This document shows positions 1 through 8,636 of a DNA stretch of 64,000 nt, one piece after another. Within the stretch, counting starts at the first letter, position 1, and each line of letters starts with the position of its first letter. The DNA is from Shimia sp. CNT1-13L.2 (lineage in GTDB: Bacteria > Pseudomonadota > Alphaproteobacteria > Rhodobacterales > Rhodobacteraceae), in the NCBI RefSeq assembly GCF_024331145.1, contig NZ_JANDJO010000003.1, positions 248,001 through 312,000 of the forward strand, read 5' to 3'. The position numbers were made by a program, and so were the translations under genes. The notes below the pieces were generated by a model that saw only the letters and a list, made by a program, of their open reading frames with translations, was not told where the DNA came from and searched no databases.

Positions 1-2589
1 GATGCTGACCAGATCGGCATAGTTTGTTGCCCCGATCATGGCCGTATTCGAGACAAGGCTGATCGCCCAGTTGCTGGAGCCGTAGCTGAAATCGACGGTG
101 TCAATGCCAGCACCGCCATCTGCAAGATGACCGGCGCCGCCGAACCCGATGGATAGAACGTCATTGCCGTCTTCACCATAGAGTTTGTCTACGCCCGCGC
201 CGCCGTTGAGTGTGTCGTTCCCCAAACCACCTTGAAGGACGTTGTTGTTGCCATCGCCCGTGATCGAGTCATTGCCGGAGCCGCCGATCACGTTTTCGAT
301 CGAAACAAGCGTGGCGTAGTTCGTCGCGACAAGTATCGCGCTGCCCGACGTCAGGTTGATGATCCAGCTGGCGTTGGAGTAGCTCCATGTTGCGGTGTCG
401 TCGCCAACGCCGCCGTCCAGAACATGCCCAATGCCACCTGAGTCGATCGAAAGCAGGTCGTTGCCTCCCTGGCCGTACAACGTATCGACGCCAGAGCCGC
501 CCAGCAGGGTATCATGACCGTTCCCGCCGTAGATCGTGTTGTTGGATGCGTTGCCGGTGACGCTGTCGTTGCCGCCGCCCATCACCGCGATTTCGAAGTT
601 GGTATAGGATTCGCCGATGAAGTTCGTCAGGCCGGTGCCCATGTCGAACACATAGTTCCCGTTGTAGGCAGTGTGGTCGATGCGGTCGATCCCAACACCG
701 CCATCCATGGTCTCAAGACCAATTCCGGACAACAGCGTGTCGTTACCGGCGTCACCGTAGTAGAGGCCGCCATCGCCGTCCGACGTCAGGCGGTCGTTGT
801 TATTGCCGCCGCGCAGGGTGTCTTTGCCCGTGCCACCAATCAGCGTGTCGTTGCCATCGCCACCCAGAATCGAGTCATTGCCGGCATCGCCAAGGAGACT
901 GTCGTTGCCGGAGAAGCCGTTCAGCGTGTCATTCCCGCCTTTGCCGTCGATGGTGTCGTCTTCGGTGGTGCCGGTGATGTTGTTGGCGCTGGAGCTGCCG
1001 TTGATGAAGATCTGGTCGTTCTGGCCACCCCAGTCCTGGAATACCCAGGAGGAGAAGTTCTTGTTCTGGCCATAGGACGTGCTGAAGTTGATGGTCAGTG
1101 TCTCGTCGGCACCAATAACCGCGTAACCATCGATGATAGTGCCGTCGCCCAACTCCTGTGCGTCGTCGAGTTCCTTGTTTGTCAGGATGAGGGACGTATC
1201 GGAGGCATTGAACCGGATTTCCTCAACATCGTCGAAGTTTGCCCCCGACAAGTCGAACGTCCCGGTCGCATTCAGGTCAACAGTGTCATTGCCGGAACCG
1301 CCATAAAAGAAATCGCTGTGCGTGCCAGCCACATCAAGTTCGAAGCTGTCGTTGCCTGATCCGCCATACATGGTGTCGGTGCCGGCCCCACCGATCAGTT
1401 GGTCATTCTGGTTGTTGCCGTAGAGTAGGTCATTGCCAGTGCCGCCACGAAGAGTGTCATTGCCGTCGTAGCCACGTAGCGTGTCGTTGCCGCCGCGTCC
1501 GTCGAGATTGTTGCGGGCATCATTGCCCCTGATGCTGTCATTGCCTGAACCGCCGATCGCGTTTTCGATCAGGGAGCGGGAATCATTGTTGTACTGAAGC
1601 GCGTTGAACAGGTGGCCGCGCGACATATGGGTGCCAGCGGCGACGCCCGCTTCGTTGCCCGCAAGGTCCGCGCGCTGGAAGTTGCCGCCTACATCAAAGT
1701 CAGACCAGCCACCTGGGGCGAGGTTGATGTGAAGATCCGTCGTATAGTTCGACAGGTCGTAGGTGTCGGTGCCGTTGCCGTCCCATACGGTACGGAAGAC
1801 ACGGTTGGCTCCCGAGGCGCCCTGACCGACGCCGTTGATGAACATCTCGCCAGTGGTCGTCGAGAAGGTGTAGGTGGTTGATCCGCTATTGGCACCGAAA
1901 TTGGCGCCATAGAGATACTGGATCGCCGCGATGTCATACATCATCAGCGACTGCGGGTTATCCCAGGTGCCGTTGGTGTTGTAACCCGCGTTCTCGCCCA
2001 CGTAGTTGGTGTAGGTCATAATCGAGAATTCGCTGGAATCGAGCGAGTAGGGCAGCTGGTTGGTGCCTTCGTGGCCGTGTTTGAGGCCAAGGGCGTGACC
2101 AAGCTCGTGACCGACGGTTACGAAGTCGAAATCGCCAAAGTCGGGGTCATCCCCGGTTGAGCCGAACCAGACATCGCCTCCGGTTTCGTTGGAGCTTGGA
2201 TAATAGCCATAGGCGGTGGAGGGATCGTCGGAGTTGGCGAAGCGGATGGTGGCTTCCTGATCTTCGTCCTGGGCACCTGGGGCGCCGTCCAGTTCGGTAA
2301 AGGTCAGGCCGGACACGAGCGCAAATTGCTCGGTCCAGTAAACGATTGCATCATTCTGCTTGGCCGTGGTGGTGGAAAACGTGTCCAGAATGTCCGGTGT
2401 CGCGGCGTTGTCGTCGGGATAGCCGGAGCTGTAGTCGGCCGAAACACTGGGTGTGGACCATGTGAGGTTGAAGTCGCTCCATCTATCGCCATGAAGAAGG
2501 GCGTCGATCGCTGTTACGCCGCTAAGCGTAATGTTTTCATCAGATGGGGTCGCGCCAAAGTCAATGACGCCGTCCGGTTCGTGAGCCAT
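1..2589 (-). CDS. Serralysin-like M10 zinc metalloprotease with RTX repeats (3' end outside window)
   Basis: Secreted, calcium-dependent zinc endopeptidase of the serralysin/M10 family. The reading frame starts at 2589 (MAHEPDGVIDFG) and is open to position 1, so at least 863 residues are encoded and the C-terminus is missing. The zinc motif HELGHALGLKH is at residues 161-171 and the Met-turn SIMTY has its Met at 191, the spacing expected for metzincins. From about residue 340 onward glycine/aspartate nonapeptides of the GGxGNDxLxG type alternate with longer blocks of the form ATNYxxLVSIEN, repeated at least twice. There is no Sec signal, as expected for type I secretion. No ABC/HlyD/TolC genes lie nearby. 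The gene is divergent from the tRNA-Asp pair. Confidence 0.93.
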   Translation of the reverse strand, partial: MAHEPDGVIDFGATPSDENITLSGVTAIDALLHGDRWSDFNLTWSTPSVSADYSSGYPDDNAATPDILDTFSTTTAKQNDAIVYWTEQFALVSGLTFTELDGAPGAQDEDQEATIRFANSDDPSTAYGYYPSSNETGGDVWFGSTGDDPDFGDFDFVTVGHELGHALGLKHGHEGTNQLPYSLDSSEFSIMTYTNYVGENAGYNTNGTWDNPQSLMMYDIAAIQYLYGANFGANSGSTTYTFSTTTGEMFINGVGQGASGANRVFRTVWDGNGTDTYDLSNYTTDLHINLAPGGWSDFDVGGNFQRADLAGNEAGVAAGTHMSRGHLFNALQYNNDSRSLIENAIGGSGNDSIRGNDARNNLDGRGGNDTLRGYDGNDTLRGGTGNDLLYGNNQNDQLIGGAGTDTMYGGSGNDSFELDVAGTHSDFFYGGSGNDTVDLNATGTFDLSGANFDDVEEIRFNASDTSLILTNKELDDAQELGDGTIIDGYAVIGADETLTINFSTSYGQNKNFSSWVFQDWGGQNDQIFINGSSSANNITGTTEDDTIDGKGGNDTLNGFSGNDSLLGDAGNDSILGGDGNDTLIGGTGKDTLRGGNNNDRLTSDGDGGLYYGDAGNDTLLSGIGLETMDGGVGIDRIDHTAYNGNYVFDMGTGLTNFIGESYTNFEIAVMGGGNDSVTGNASNNTIYGGNGHDTLLGGSGVDTLYGQGGNDLLSIDSGGIGHVLDGGVGDDTATWSYSNASWIINLTSGSAILVATNYATLVSIENVIGGSGNDSITGDGNNNVLQGGLGNDTLNGGAGVDKLYGEDGNDVLSIGFGGAGHLADGGAGIDTVDFSYGSSNWAISLVSNTAMIGATNYADLVSI

Positions 2590-2959
2590 TCTAGCCTCCA
2601 ATAATATCTTTCAAAACCCAGATGACTTGCATCCGGGGCAAATCGTAAATTGATCGAGTGGTAAACTTTACGCCCGCGATTATGGGGAGGGGGCGCGTTA
2701 TTTCAAAGTGTTTTTTTGTGACAATGTCAGAATTGACAGTCGGCCGGTTCGCGGTGGTGCGGGTTTGAACGCATCAAATCTGGCGCGGGATCTATGCCTC
2801 CGAGCCCGTTGAAATCGCTTGTTGAACTGCGGTTGTTCGGGGCCGTCGGACGGAAAATCAAAAAACTTTCAAATACCCTCTCTTAACCGCTTGACGTGCC
2901 GAGCGGCTAAGCATAAACCACGCCTCACGCTTCGGGGCGCACCCTGGAGCGGACAGTGA
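2590..2959. other. Intergenic region between the protease and tRNA-Asp
   Basis: This 370-base gap is AT-richer than its surroundings and has no convincing gene. It should hold the protease promoter (minus strand) and the tRNA promoter (plus strand, listed separately). A 14-base palindrome TGTCAGAATTGACA lies at 2725-2738 and could be an operator, but I cannot assign a regulator. Confidence 0.6.
2891..2919 (+). promoter_or_regulatory. Predicted sigma-70 promoter of the tRNA-Asp pair
   Basis: TTGACG at 2891-2896, a 17-base spacer and TAAACC at 2914-2919 make a plausible -35/-10 pair. A start near 2926 would put a leader of about 34 bases before the first tRNA. No transcript data support it. 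Confidence 0.5.
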
Positions 2960-3036
2960 GCGGTTGTAGCTCAGTTGGTTAGAGTACCGGCCTGTCACGC
3001 CGGGGGTCGCGGGTTCGAGCCCCGTCAACCGCGCCA
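2960..3036 (+). tRNA. tRNA-Asp (anticodon GTC)
   Basis: A 77-base cloverleaf: acceptor arms GCGGTTG (2960-2966) and CAACCGC (3026-3032), D-arm AGCTCAGTTGGTTAGAGT, anticodon GTC in the loop CTGTCAC, T-arm with GGTTCGAGCC, discriminator G and an encoded CCA end. It is the first of two identical copies, 38 bases apart and probably cotranscribed. Confidence 0.97.
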
Positions 3037-3074
3037 CCACTGTCCGTCCAAGAGCGCCGAAGAGAAAGAAATGC

Positions 3075-3151
3075 GCGGTTGTAGCTCAGTTGGTTAGAGT
3101 ACCGGCCTGTCACGCCGGGGGTCGCGGGTTCGAGCCCCGTCAACCGCGCCA
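3075..3151 (+). tRNA. tRNA-Asp (anticodon GTC), second identical copy
   Basis: Base-for-base identical to the tRNA at 2960-3036, including the encoded CCA, and followed 21 bases later by an intrinsic terminator. A tandem duplication that raises gene dosage is the simplest explanation. Confidence 0.97.
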
Positions 3152-3172
3152 TTTTCTTTACAACGTACCTTG

Positions 3173-3203
3173 AAAAAAGCGCTCCGATCTGGGGCGCTTT
3201 TTT
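3173..3203 (+). terminator. Rho-independent terminator after the tRNA-Asp pair
   Basis: Stem GCGCTCC/GGGGCGC with loop GATCT, flanked by six A's and six T's. One G-T wobble is present in the stem. It is correctly placed to end the tRNA transcript. Confidence 0.85.
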
Positions 3204-3233
3204 CGTTTCTGGCGCCTTGTTGCGGGATGTGGA

Positions 3234-3259
3234 AACGCCCGCTCACGAGAGCGGGCGTT
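3234..3259 (-). terminator. Terminator-like hairpin after the M20 dipeptidase
   Basis: Perfect 11-bp stem AACGCCCGCTC/GAGCGGGCGTT with a four-base loop, 10 bases beyond the dipeptidase stop codon. The T-tract on the minus strand is short (TTT), so termination may be weak. Confidence 0.6.
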
Positions 3260-3268
3260 CTGTTGTCT

Positions 3269-4642
3269 TTACTTTGTCATCTCGTCGAGGATTCGGGCCC
3301 AGGAGCGGATGCCCTTGTGGAAGCTTTCCAGATCGTATTTCTCGTTCGGCGAGTGGATCTGGTCGTCGTCCTTGGCAAAGCCGATCAGCATGGCATCGAC
3401 GCCGAGCAAGTCCTTGAAATACCCCGCGATCGGGATCGAGCCGCCACAGCCTGCAAAGGCGGCGGCATCGGGCCATTCGTCTGAAAGCGCCTTGCGGGCG
3501 GCCTCGAAGGCGGGGTTTGCCGTGGACATCTGCGAGGCGGGCGAGCCTTTCTCGGTGCGGTACTCGACGGTGAAGCCTTCGGGCAGGTTGCTTTCGAGAT
3601 GCTGGCGGAAGGCGGCGCGGATCTTGTCCGGATCCTGCTGGCCGACAAGTCGGAAGGACACCTTGGCGGAGGCCTGGCTTGGCAGGACGGTCTTGAAGCC
3701 ATCGCCGGTGTAGCCGCCCCAGATGCCGTTCACGTCGCATGTCGGGCGCGACCAGATTTGTTCCAGCGGGGTGCGGTCGACCTCGCCGGCGGGGGCCTTG
3801 AGGCCGACGTCGCCAAGGAAGGTGGCGTGGTCGAAGTTCAGGTTCTGCCACTGGCTGCGGATTTCGTCGGAGAGTTCAGGCACGTCATCGTAGAAGCCCG
3901 CGAGGGTTACGGCGCCGTTGTCGTCGTGCAGGTCGGCAAGGATGCGGGTCAGCACCCGGATCGGGTTCATCGCGACGCCACCGTACATGCCCGAATGGAG
4001 ATCGCGGTCCGGGCCGGTGATGGTGAAGTCTTCGCCAAGCAGGCCGCGCAATTGCGTGATGATCGCGGGGACCTTGCTTTCGAACAGGCCGGTGTCGCAG
4101 ATCAGGGCGATGTCCGAGGTCAGTTCGGCGGCGTTTGCCTGCATGAAGGGGACGAGAGACGGGGAGCCTGATTCCTCTTCACCTTCGAAGAAAAAGGTGA
4201 TGCGGCAGGGCAGGGAGCCGTTTTCCGCCTTCCAGGCGCGGCAGGCTTCGACGAAGGTCATCAGCTGGCCCTTGTCGTCCGAAGAGCCGCGTCCGCGGAT
4301 CACCTTGCCGTTGACGGTGTCTTCGAGTTGCGGCTCGAACGGGGGGCTATCCCAAAGCTCGAGCGGATCGACGGGCTGAACATCGTAGTGGCCGTAGAAC
4401 AGGATGTGGGGGCCATCGCCTTCGACATGGCCCACGACCATCGGGTGCCCGGGTGTCGGGCGCTTTTCGGCCTTGACGCCAAGGCTTTGAAGGTCGGCGA
4501 CAAGCCAGTCGGCGGCGCGGTCGCAATCGTCCTTGAAGGCCGGGTCGGTTGAGATCGAAGGGATCTTCAGAAGTTCGATCAAACGGTCGGTCGCGCCCTG
4601 GAGGTCGGAATCGATACGTTTGAGTACGTTGTCGAGTGACAT
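3269..4642 (-). CDS. M20 family dipeptidase/deacylase
   Basis: Cytoplasmic di-zinc hydrolase of the ArgE/DapE/ACY1/CPG2 (M20) family; it probably cleaves a dipeptide or N-acyl amino acid, and the substrate cannot be read from sequence. It has 457 residues from MSLDNVLKRID, a typical M20 dipeptidase length. Metal and catalytic motifs are GHYDVQP (H85, D87), SSDDKGQ (D122) and EGEEESG (153-159), with CDTG further on as the next ligand region. An upstream in-frame ATG at 4774 would add 44 residues with no family homology and overlap the hemA control region, so I prefer 4642. It is divergent from hemA. Confidence 0.92.
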   Translation of the reverse strand: MSLDNVLKRIDSDLQGATDRLIELLKIPSISTDPAFKDDCDRAADWLVADLQSLGVKAEKRPTPGHPMVVGHVEGDGPHILFYGHYDVQPVDPLELWDSPPFEPQLEDTVNGKVIRGRGSSDDKGQLMTFVEACRAWKAENGSLPCRITFFFEGEEESGSPSLVPFMQANAAELTSDIALICDTGLFESKVPAIITQLRGLLGEDFTITGPDRDLHSGMYGGVAMNPIRVLTRILADLHDDNGAVTLAGFYDDVPELSDEIRSQWQNLNFDHATFLGDVGLKAPAGEVDRTPLEQIWSRPTCDVNGIWGGYTGDGFKTVLPSQASAKVSFRLVGQQDPDKIRAAFRQHLESNLPEGFTVEYRTEKGSPASQMSTANPAFEAARKALSDEWPDAAAFAGCGGSIPIAGYFKDLLGVDAMLIGFAKDDDQIHSPNEKYDLESFHKGIRSWARILDEMTK

Positions 4643-4724
4643 GCACAGAATCCTGTATGCTAGAGGTGGTTCGCGGCAGAGCCTATCAGGCCGATTGGCA
4701 CTGTCCAGTTTCCGATCGGAACCC

Positions 4725-4738
4725 TTGACGTAGATCAA
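4725..4738. promoter_or_regulatory. FNR/FnrL-like box upstream of hemA
   Basis: TTGACGTAGATCAA matches the FNR consensus TTGAT-N4-ATCAA at 9 of 10 positions and sits inside the longer inverted repeat CCTTGA-N6-TCAAGG. A -10-like TAACGT at 4760-4765 would place the box centre near -41.5, the class II activator position. hemA control by FnrL is established in Rhodobacter; here it is inferred. Confidence 0.65.
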
Positions 4739-4869
4739 GGATCGAGAGGTGGCAAAATGTAACGTAGGCCGCATGTTTTTTGCGCGATATACCCATTCTT
4801 TAAATTGAATGTCCGGTCGCGCGGATGATATGTGGATGCAACCAGCAACCCGTTCAAGGAGGGAAGCCC

Positions 4870-6093
4870 GTGGATTACAATGTGAAGCTCGACGAAGCGA
4901 TCCAGCGTCTTCATGATGAAGGACGTTACCGTACTTTCATTGATATCGAGCGTGAGAAGGGCAACTTCCCGCACGCCATGTGGACCCGTCCTGACGGCAC
5001 CAAGGCGCCGATCACCGTATGGTGTGGCAACGACTATCTTGGCATGGGCCAGCATCCGGTTGTTCTTGCTGCCATGCACGAGGCATTGGATGCGACCGGC
5101 GCCGGTTCGGGCGGCACCCGCAACATTTCGGGCACCACGATCTATCACAAGCGCCTTGAGGCGGAGCTGGCGGACTTGCATGGCAAGGAAGCGGCGCTTC
5201 TGTTTACCTCGGCCTATATTGCCAATGACGCGACCCTTTCGACCCTGCCCAAGCTGTTCCCCGGTCTGATCATCTATTCGGACGAATTGAACCACGCCTC
5301 GATGATCGAAGGTGTGCGCCGCAACGGTGGTGCCAAGCGCGTGTTCCGTCACAACGACGTTGAGCATCTGCGTGAACTTCTGGCAGCGGATGATCCGGCG
5401 GCCCCCAAGCTGATCGCCTTTGAATCGGTCTATTCGATGGACGGTGACTTTGGTCCGATCGAAGTGATCTGCGATCTGGCGGATGAATTCGGCGCGCTGA
5501 CCTATATCGACGAGGTTCACGCGGTGGGCATGTATGGCCCGCGCGGTGGTGGTGTGACCGAGCGTGACAACCTCGCGCATCGTATCGACATCATCAACGG
5601 CACCCTTGCCAAAGCCTATGGCGTGATGGGTGGCTATATCGCGGCCAGCGAAAAAATGTGTGACGCCGTGCGTTCTTATGCGCCGGGCTTCATCTTCACC
5701 ACCTCGCTGCCGCCGGCGGTTGCGGCAGGGGCGGCGGCTTCGGTTGCGCATCTGAAGACAGATCAGGAGCGTCGTGACAAGCACCAGGAGCAGGCGAAGA
5801 TCCTCAAGCTGCGCCTGAAGGGCATGGGCCTGCCGATCATCGACCACGGCTCGCACATCGTGCCCGTGATCGTGGGGGACCCGGTTCACACCAAGGCGCT
5901 GTCGGACATGCTGCTGGAGAACTTCGGCATCTACGTGCAGCCCATCAACTTCCCGACCGTGCCGCGTGGGACCGAGCGTCTTCGCTTTACCCCGTCGCCC
6001 GTACACGGACCGGATGAGATGAATAAGCTGGTTCGCGCCATGGACGAGCTTTGGTCGCACTGTGCGCTGAATCGTGCCGAACTTGCGGGCTAG
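4870..6093 (+). CDS. hemA: 5-aminolevulinate synthase
   Basis: Pyridoxal-phosphate enzyme that condenses glycine with succinyl-CoA to 5-aminolevulinate, the first step of tetrapyrrole synthesis by the C4 route used in alphaproteobacteria. It has 407 residues, the same length as Rhodobacter HemA. The start is the GTG at 4870 (protein begins [11 protein letters not shown]), 5-10 bases after AAGGAGGG; the ATG at 4825 lacks a ribosome site and adds non-conserved residues. The PLP lysine lies in [12 protein letters not shown] (K248), and the glycine loop [11 protein letters not shown] is intact. An FNR-like box lies upstream, suggesting induction at low oxygen. Confidence 0.98.
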   Translation: MDYNVKLDEAIQRLHDEGRYRTFIDIEREKGNFPHAMWTRPDGTKAPITVWCGNDYLGMGQHPVVLAAMHEALDATGAGSGGTRNISGTTIYHKRLEAELADLHGKEAALLFTSAYIANDATLSTLPKLFPGLIIYSDELNHASMIEGVRRNGGAKRVFRHNDVEHLRELLAADDPAAPKLIAFESVYSMDGDFGPIEVICDLADEFGALTYIDEVHAVGMYGPRGGGVTERDNLAHRIDIINGTLAKAYGVMGGYIAASEKMCDAVRSYAPGFIFTTSLPPAVAAGAAASVAHLKTDQERRDKHQEQAKILKLRLKGMGLPIIDHGSHIVPVIVGDPVHTKALSDMLLENFGIYVQPINFPTVPRGTERLRFTPSPVHGPDEMNKLVRAMDELWSHCALNRAELAG

Positions 6094-6105
6094 GCGATCA
6101 CGAAG

Positions 6106-6123
6106 GTGCAAAATTTGTTGCAC
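6106..6123. promoter_or_regulatory. Inverted repeat between hemA and the RodZ-like gene
   Basis: GTGCAA-N6-TTGCAC is a perfect inverted repeat 13 bases after the hemA stop. It lacks a T-tract, so it looks more like an operator or a short RNA hairpin than a terminator. Its role is unknown. Confidence 0.35.
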
Positions 6124-6202
6124 TGTGTTACTTTAGCCTCAACAAAGGGCCCGATCCGAATCGGGGACGTTAACGGATCGGCATTGCAGTGAGGCGAATG
6201 AT

Positions 6203-7363
6203 ATGATCAGGCGCAAGGGACAGCGCACAGCCGTAGAGCATGACGAGGGACCGAAAGGTTTCGACGATTACGACCTGCGTCTAGGGGACATGATGCGGGG
6301 CGAACGGGCAACGATGGGTAAGTCGTTGCTCGATGTTCAACGCGAGTTGCGAATCCGAGCCTCCTACATCGCTGCAATCGAGAACGCCGATCCAACGGCG
6401 TTCGAAACACCCGGCTTTATTGCCGGCTACGTGCGTTCCTATGCACGCTATCTTGGGCTGGATCCGGACGAGACATTCGCTGCGTTCTGCAAGGAAAGCG
6501 GGTTCACGCCTGCGCACGGCATGTCGGCGGAAGCCTCGACCATGCGCAAGAGTGAAAGCACGCTCAAGGTAGACCGTGATGCGTTGGACGCGCCGATCAT
6601 GGCGTTCACGCCTGCGCCGGAGTCTATTCTGTCCCGGATCGAACCACGCGCGATTGGCTCTTCGATGGTGCTGGTCGCTCTGATCGCAACCATCGGCTAT
6701 GGCGGATGGTCGGTTCTCAATGAAATTCAAAGGGTTAAACTGGCTCCGGTCGAGCAGACACCTGTTGTGCTCTCGGAACTGGACCCGTTGAACGCGGCCG
6801 AGCGGAGCGAAGTTGCCGGTCTTGGTACGCCGTCGACCGAGACGCTTGACCGTCTGTATCGCCCGCAGGCGCTTGATGTGCCGGTGATGGTGGCGCGGGA
6901 TGCGCCGATTTCCACGCTGAACCCAGATACGATGGGCGTGTTCACGCCTGAGGCGCCGGTTCTGGCCGACCTGACGGAAGAGGTTCTGGATCGGGCGGTG
7001 CCGCAGGTTCTCGAAAACGAACGTGATGAACTTGTCCTGATGGCAGTGCGTCCGGCATGGGTTCGGGTAAGGGCTGCGGATGGGTCGGTTCTTCTGGAGA
7101 AGATCCTGAACGCAGGCGAAGAATTCACCCTGCCTGAAAAGGAAGGTGTGCCGACACTGACCGCGGGCATGAGCGGTTCGGTTTATTTCAAGCTGAACGG
7201 CGCGCTGTTCGGCCCTGTGGGAACAGGGACCAACCGGATTGGGGATCTGGCGCTGGATGCCGACCTCCTGTTGGAGCAATATGATCTGGCGGACCTTGAC
7301 CAAGACCCCGAATTGGCGCGGATCGTGGCCGAAGCGGATGCTGCTCTGGTGAATGGGCAATAA
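6203..7363 (+). CDS. RodZ-like helix-turn-helix membrane protein
   Basis: Cell-shape/cytoskeletal adaptor-like protein of 386 residues. An N-terminal HTH_25 domain (about residues 25-95; GKSLLDVQRELRIRASYI, then YVRSYARYLGLDPDE) is followed by a linker, one membrane segment near residues 152-172 and a periplasmic DUF4115-type domain near residues 270-350 with VRPAWVRVRAADGSVLL. This is RodZ architecture: a cytoplasmic domain contacting MreB, a single crossing and a periplasmic domain. It lies 88 bases upstream of ispG in the same direction, an arrangement I recall from other Rhodobacteraceae. The periplasmic linker is rich in Pro and acidic residues. Confidence 0.85.
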   Translation: MIRRKGQRTAVEHDEGPKGFDDYDLRLGDMMRGERATMGKSLLDVQRELRIRASYIAAIENADPTAFETPGFIAGYVRSYARYLGLDPDETFAAFCKESGFTPAHGMSAEASTMRKSESTLKVDRDALDAPIMAFTPAPESILSRIEPRAIGSSMVLVALIATIGYGGWSVLNEIQRVKLAPVEQTPVVLSELDPLNAAERSEVAGLGTPSTETLDRLYRPQALDVPVMVARDAPISTLNPDTMGVFTPEAPVLADLTEEVLDRAVPQVLENERDELVLMAVRPAWVRVRAADGSVLLEKILNAGEEFTLPEKEGVPTLTAGMSGSVYFKLNGALFGPVGTGTNRIGDLALDADLLLEQYDLADLDQDPELARIVAEADAALVNGQ

Positions 7364-7415
7364 TTCTCTGCCGCGTTGGGCTTTGCATTGCCCCCGACAC
7401 ACAACGGACTTACAT

Positions 7416-7448
7416 AGGCCCTGAACCTGCATCGGTGAGGGGCCTTTT
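7416..7448 (+). terminator. Hairpin with T-run overlapping the ispG ribosome site
   Basis: AGGCCC (7416-7421) pairs with GGGCCT (7440-7445), followed by TTTT. It looks like an intrinsic terminator for the upstream gene, but its 3' arm contains part of GAGGGG, the likely Shine-Dalgarno of ispG. It could therefore also limit ispG translation. Confidence 0.5.
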
Positions 7449-7451
7449 CAT

Positions 7452-8567
7452 ATGTCGATGAACCACATCCGCCCGTGGCGCAATATCGAGCGTCGCAAAT
7501 CGCGTCAGATCATGGTGGGGAATGTGCCCGTTGGTGGCGACGCGCCGATCGCGGTGCAGACGATGACGAACACGGACAGTTCGGATGTTAAGGCGACGCT
7601 GGGGCAGGTGCTTGCGGCGGCCGAGGCCGGTGCCGACATCGTGCGTGTTTCGACACCCGACGCGGCGGCAACCAAGGCCCTGAAAGAGATCGCCAAGGAA
7701 AGCCCGGTTCCGATCGTGGCGGACATCCATTTCCACTATAAACGCGCGATCGAGGCGGCCGAGGCGGGGGCTGCGTGCCTGCGGATCAACCCGGGCAATA
7801 TCGGTGATGAAAAGCGGGTCAAGGAAGTGATCCAGGCGGCGAAGGATCATGGCTGTTCGATCCGGATTGGCGTGAACGCCGGTTCGCTTGAGAAACACCT
7901 GCTTGAGAAATATGGCGAGCCCTGTCCGGACGCGATGGTGGAAAGCGGGCTGGAGCATATCCGCATTCTTCAGGATAACGATTTCCACGAATACAAGATC
8001 AGCGTGAAGGCGTCGGACGTCTTCATGACGGCAGCGGCCTACCAGCAGCTGGCGGATGCGACCGACGCGCCGATCCATTTGGGTGTGACCGAGGCGGGTG
8101 GTTTCGTGAGCGGCACCATCAAATCGGCGATTGGCCTTGGCAACCTGCTGTGGATGGGCATTGGCGATACCTTGCGCGTGTCGCTCTCGGCCGATCCGGT
8201 GGAAGAGGTGAAGGTCGGTTTCGAAATCCTCAAGTCGCTTGGCCTGCGCCACCGCGGGGTGAACATCATTTCCTGCCCGTCCTGCGCGCGTCAGGGCTTT
8301 GACGTCATCAAGACGGTTGAAACGCTGGAGAACCGGCTGGCGCATATCCATACGCCGATGAGCCTGTCGATTATCGGCTGTGTCGTGAACGGGCCGGGGG
8401 AGGCGTTGATGACCGACATCGGGTTTACCGGCGGCGGGGCCGGATCGGGCATGGTCTATCTGGCGGGCAAGCAGAGCCACAAGATGTCGAACGAAGAGAT
8501 GGTGGATCACATCGTCGAGCAGGTCGAAGCACGTGCCGCCGAGATCGAGGCGGAGGCCGCCGAGTAA
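7452..8567 (+). CDS. ispG: 4-hydroxy-3-methylbut-2-enyl diphosphate synthase (IspG/GcpE)
   Basis: 4Fe-4S enzyme of the MEP (non-mevalonate) isoprenoid pathway that converts MEcPP to HMBPP using reduced flavodoxin or ferredoxin. It has 371 residues, the compact bacterial form. Cluster ligands are readable as C275-x2-C278, C310 and E317 (SCPSCARQG and GCVVNGPGE), equivalent to those of the E. coli enzyme. The N-terminal TIM-barrel motifs VQTMTNTD and VADIHFHY are present. The ATG at 7452 follows GAGGGG; a second Met at codon 3 is a possible alternative. It ends at a bidirectional terminator shared with the convergent dsbA-like gene. Confidence 0.97.
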   Translation: MSMNHIRPWRNIERRKSRQIMVGNVPVGGDAPIAVQTMTNTDSSDVKATLGQVLAAAEAGADIVRVSTPDAAATKALKEIAKESPVPIVADIHFHYKRAIEAAEAGAACLRINPGNIGDEKRVKEVIQAAKDHGCSIRIGVNAGSLEKHLLEKYGEPCPDAMVESGLEHIRILQDNDFHEYKISVKASDVFMTAAAYQQLADATDAPIHLGVTEAGGFVSGTIKSAIGLGNLLWMGIGDTLRVSLSADPVEEVKVGFEILKSLGLRHRGVNIISCPSCARQGFDVIKTVETLENRLAHIHTPMSLSIIGCVVNGPGEALMTDIGFTGGGAGSGMVYLAGKQSHKMSNEEMVDHIVEQVEARAAEIEAEAAE

Positions 8568-8587
8568 TCAGTGCCGTTGAGGCAAAG

Positions 8588-8619
8588 AAAAAAGGCCACT
8601 CTCATCGAGTGGCCTTTTT
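8588..8619. terminator. Bidirectional terminator between ispG and the DsbA-like gene
   Basis: Perfect stem GGCCACTC/GAGTGGCC with loop TCATC, flanked by six A's on one side and five T's on the other. It can end both the plus-strand ispG and the minus-strand thiol oxidoreductase transcripts. Confidence 0.9.
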
Positions 8620-8636
8620 CGTGTTCCGCGACCGGG

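Noticed and set aside
514-1359. Long plus-strand frame of 281 codons inside the protease gene
   Set aside because: It is antisense to RTX repeats; the minus frame has the zinc motif, Met-turn and calcium repeats, so this frame is a compositional shadow.
2858-3040. Minus-strand frame with GLEPATPGVTGRYSNQLSY across the tRNA
   Set aside because: This is the antisense of tRNA-Asp, a well-known false protein prediction over tRNA genes.
4735-6123. Minus-strand 462-codon frame opposite hemA
   Set aside because: Rich in Arg and His with no family pattern, and fully covered by hemA, which has all catalytic motifs.
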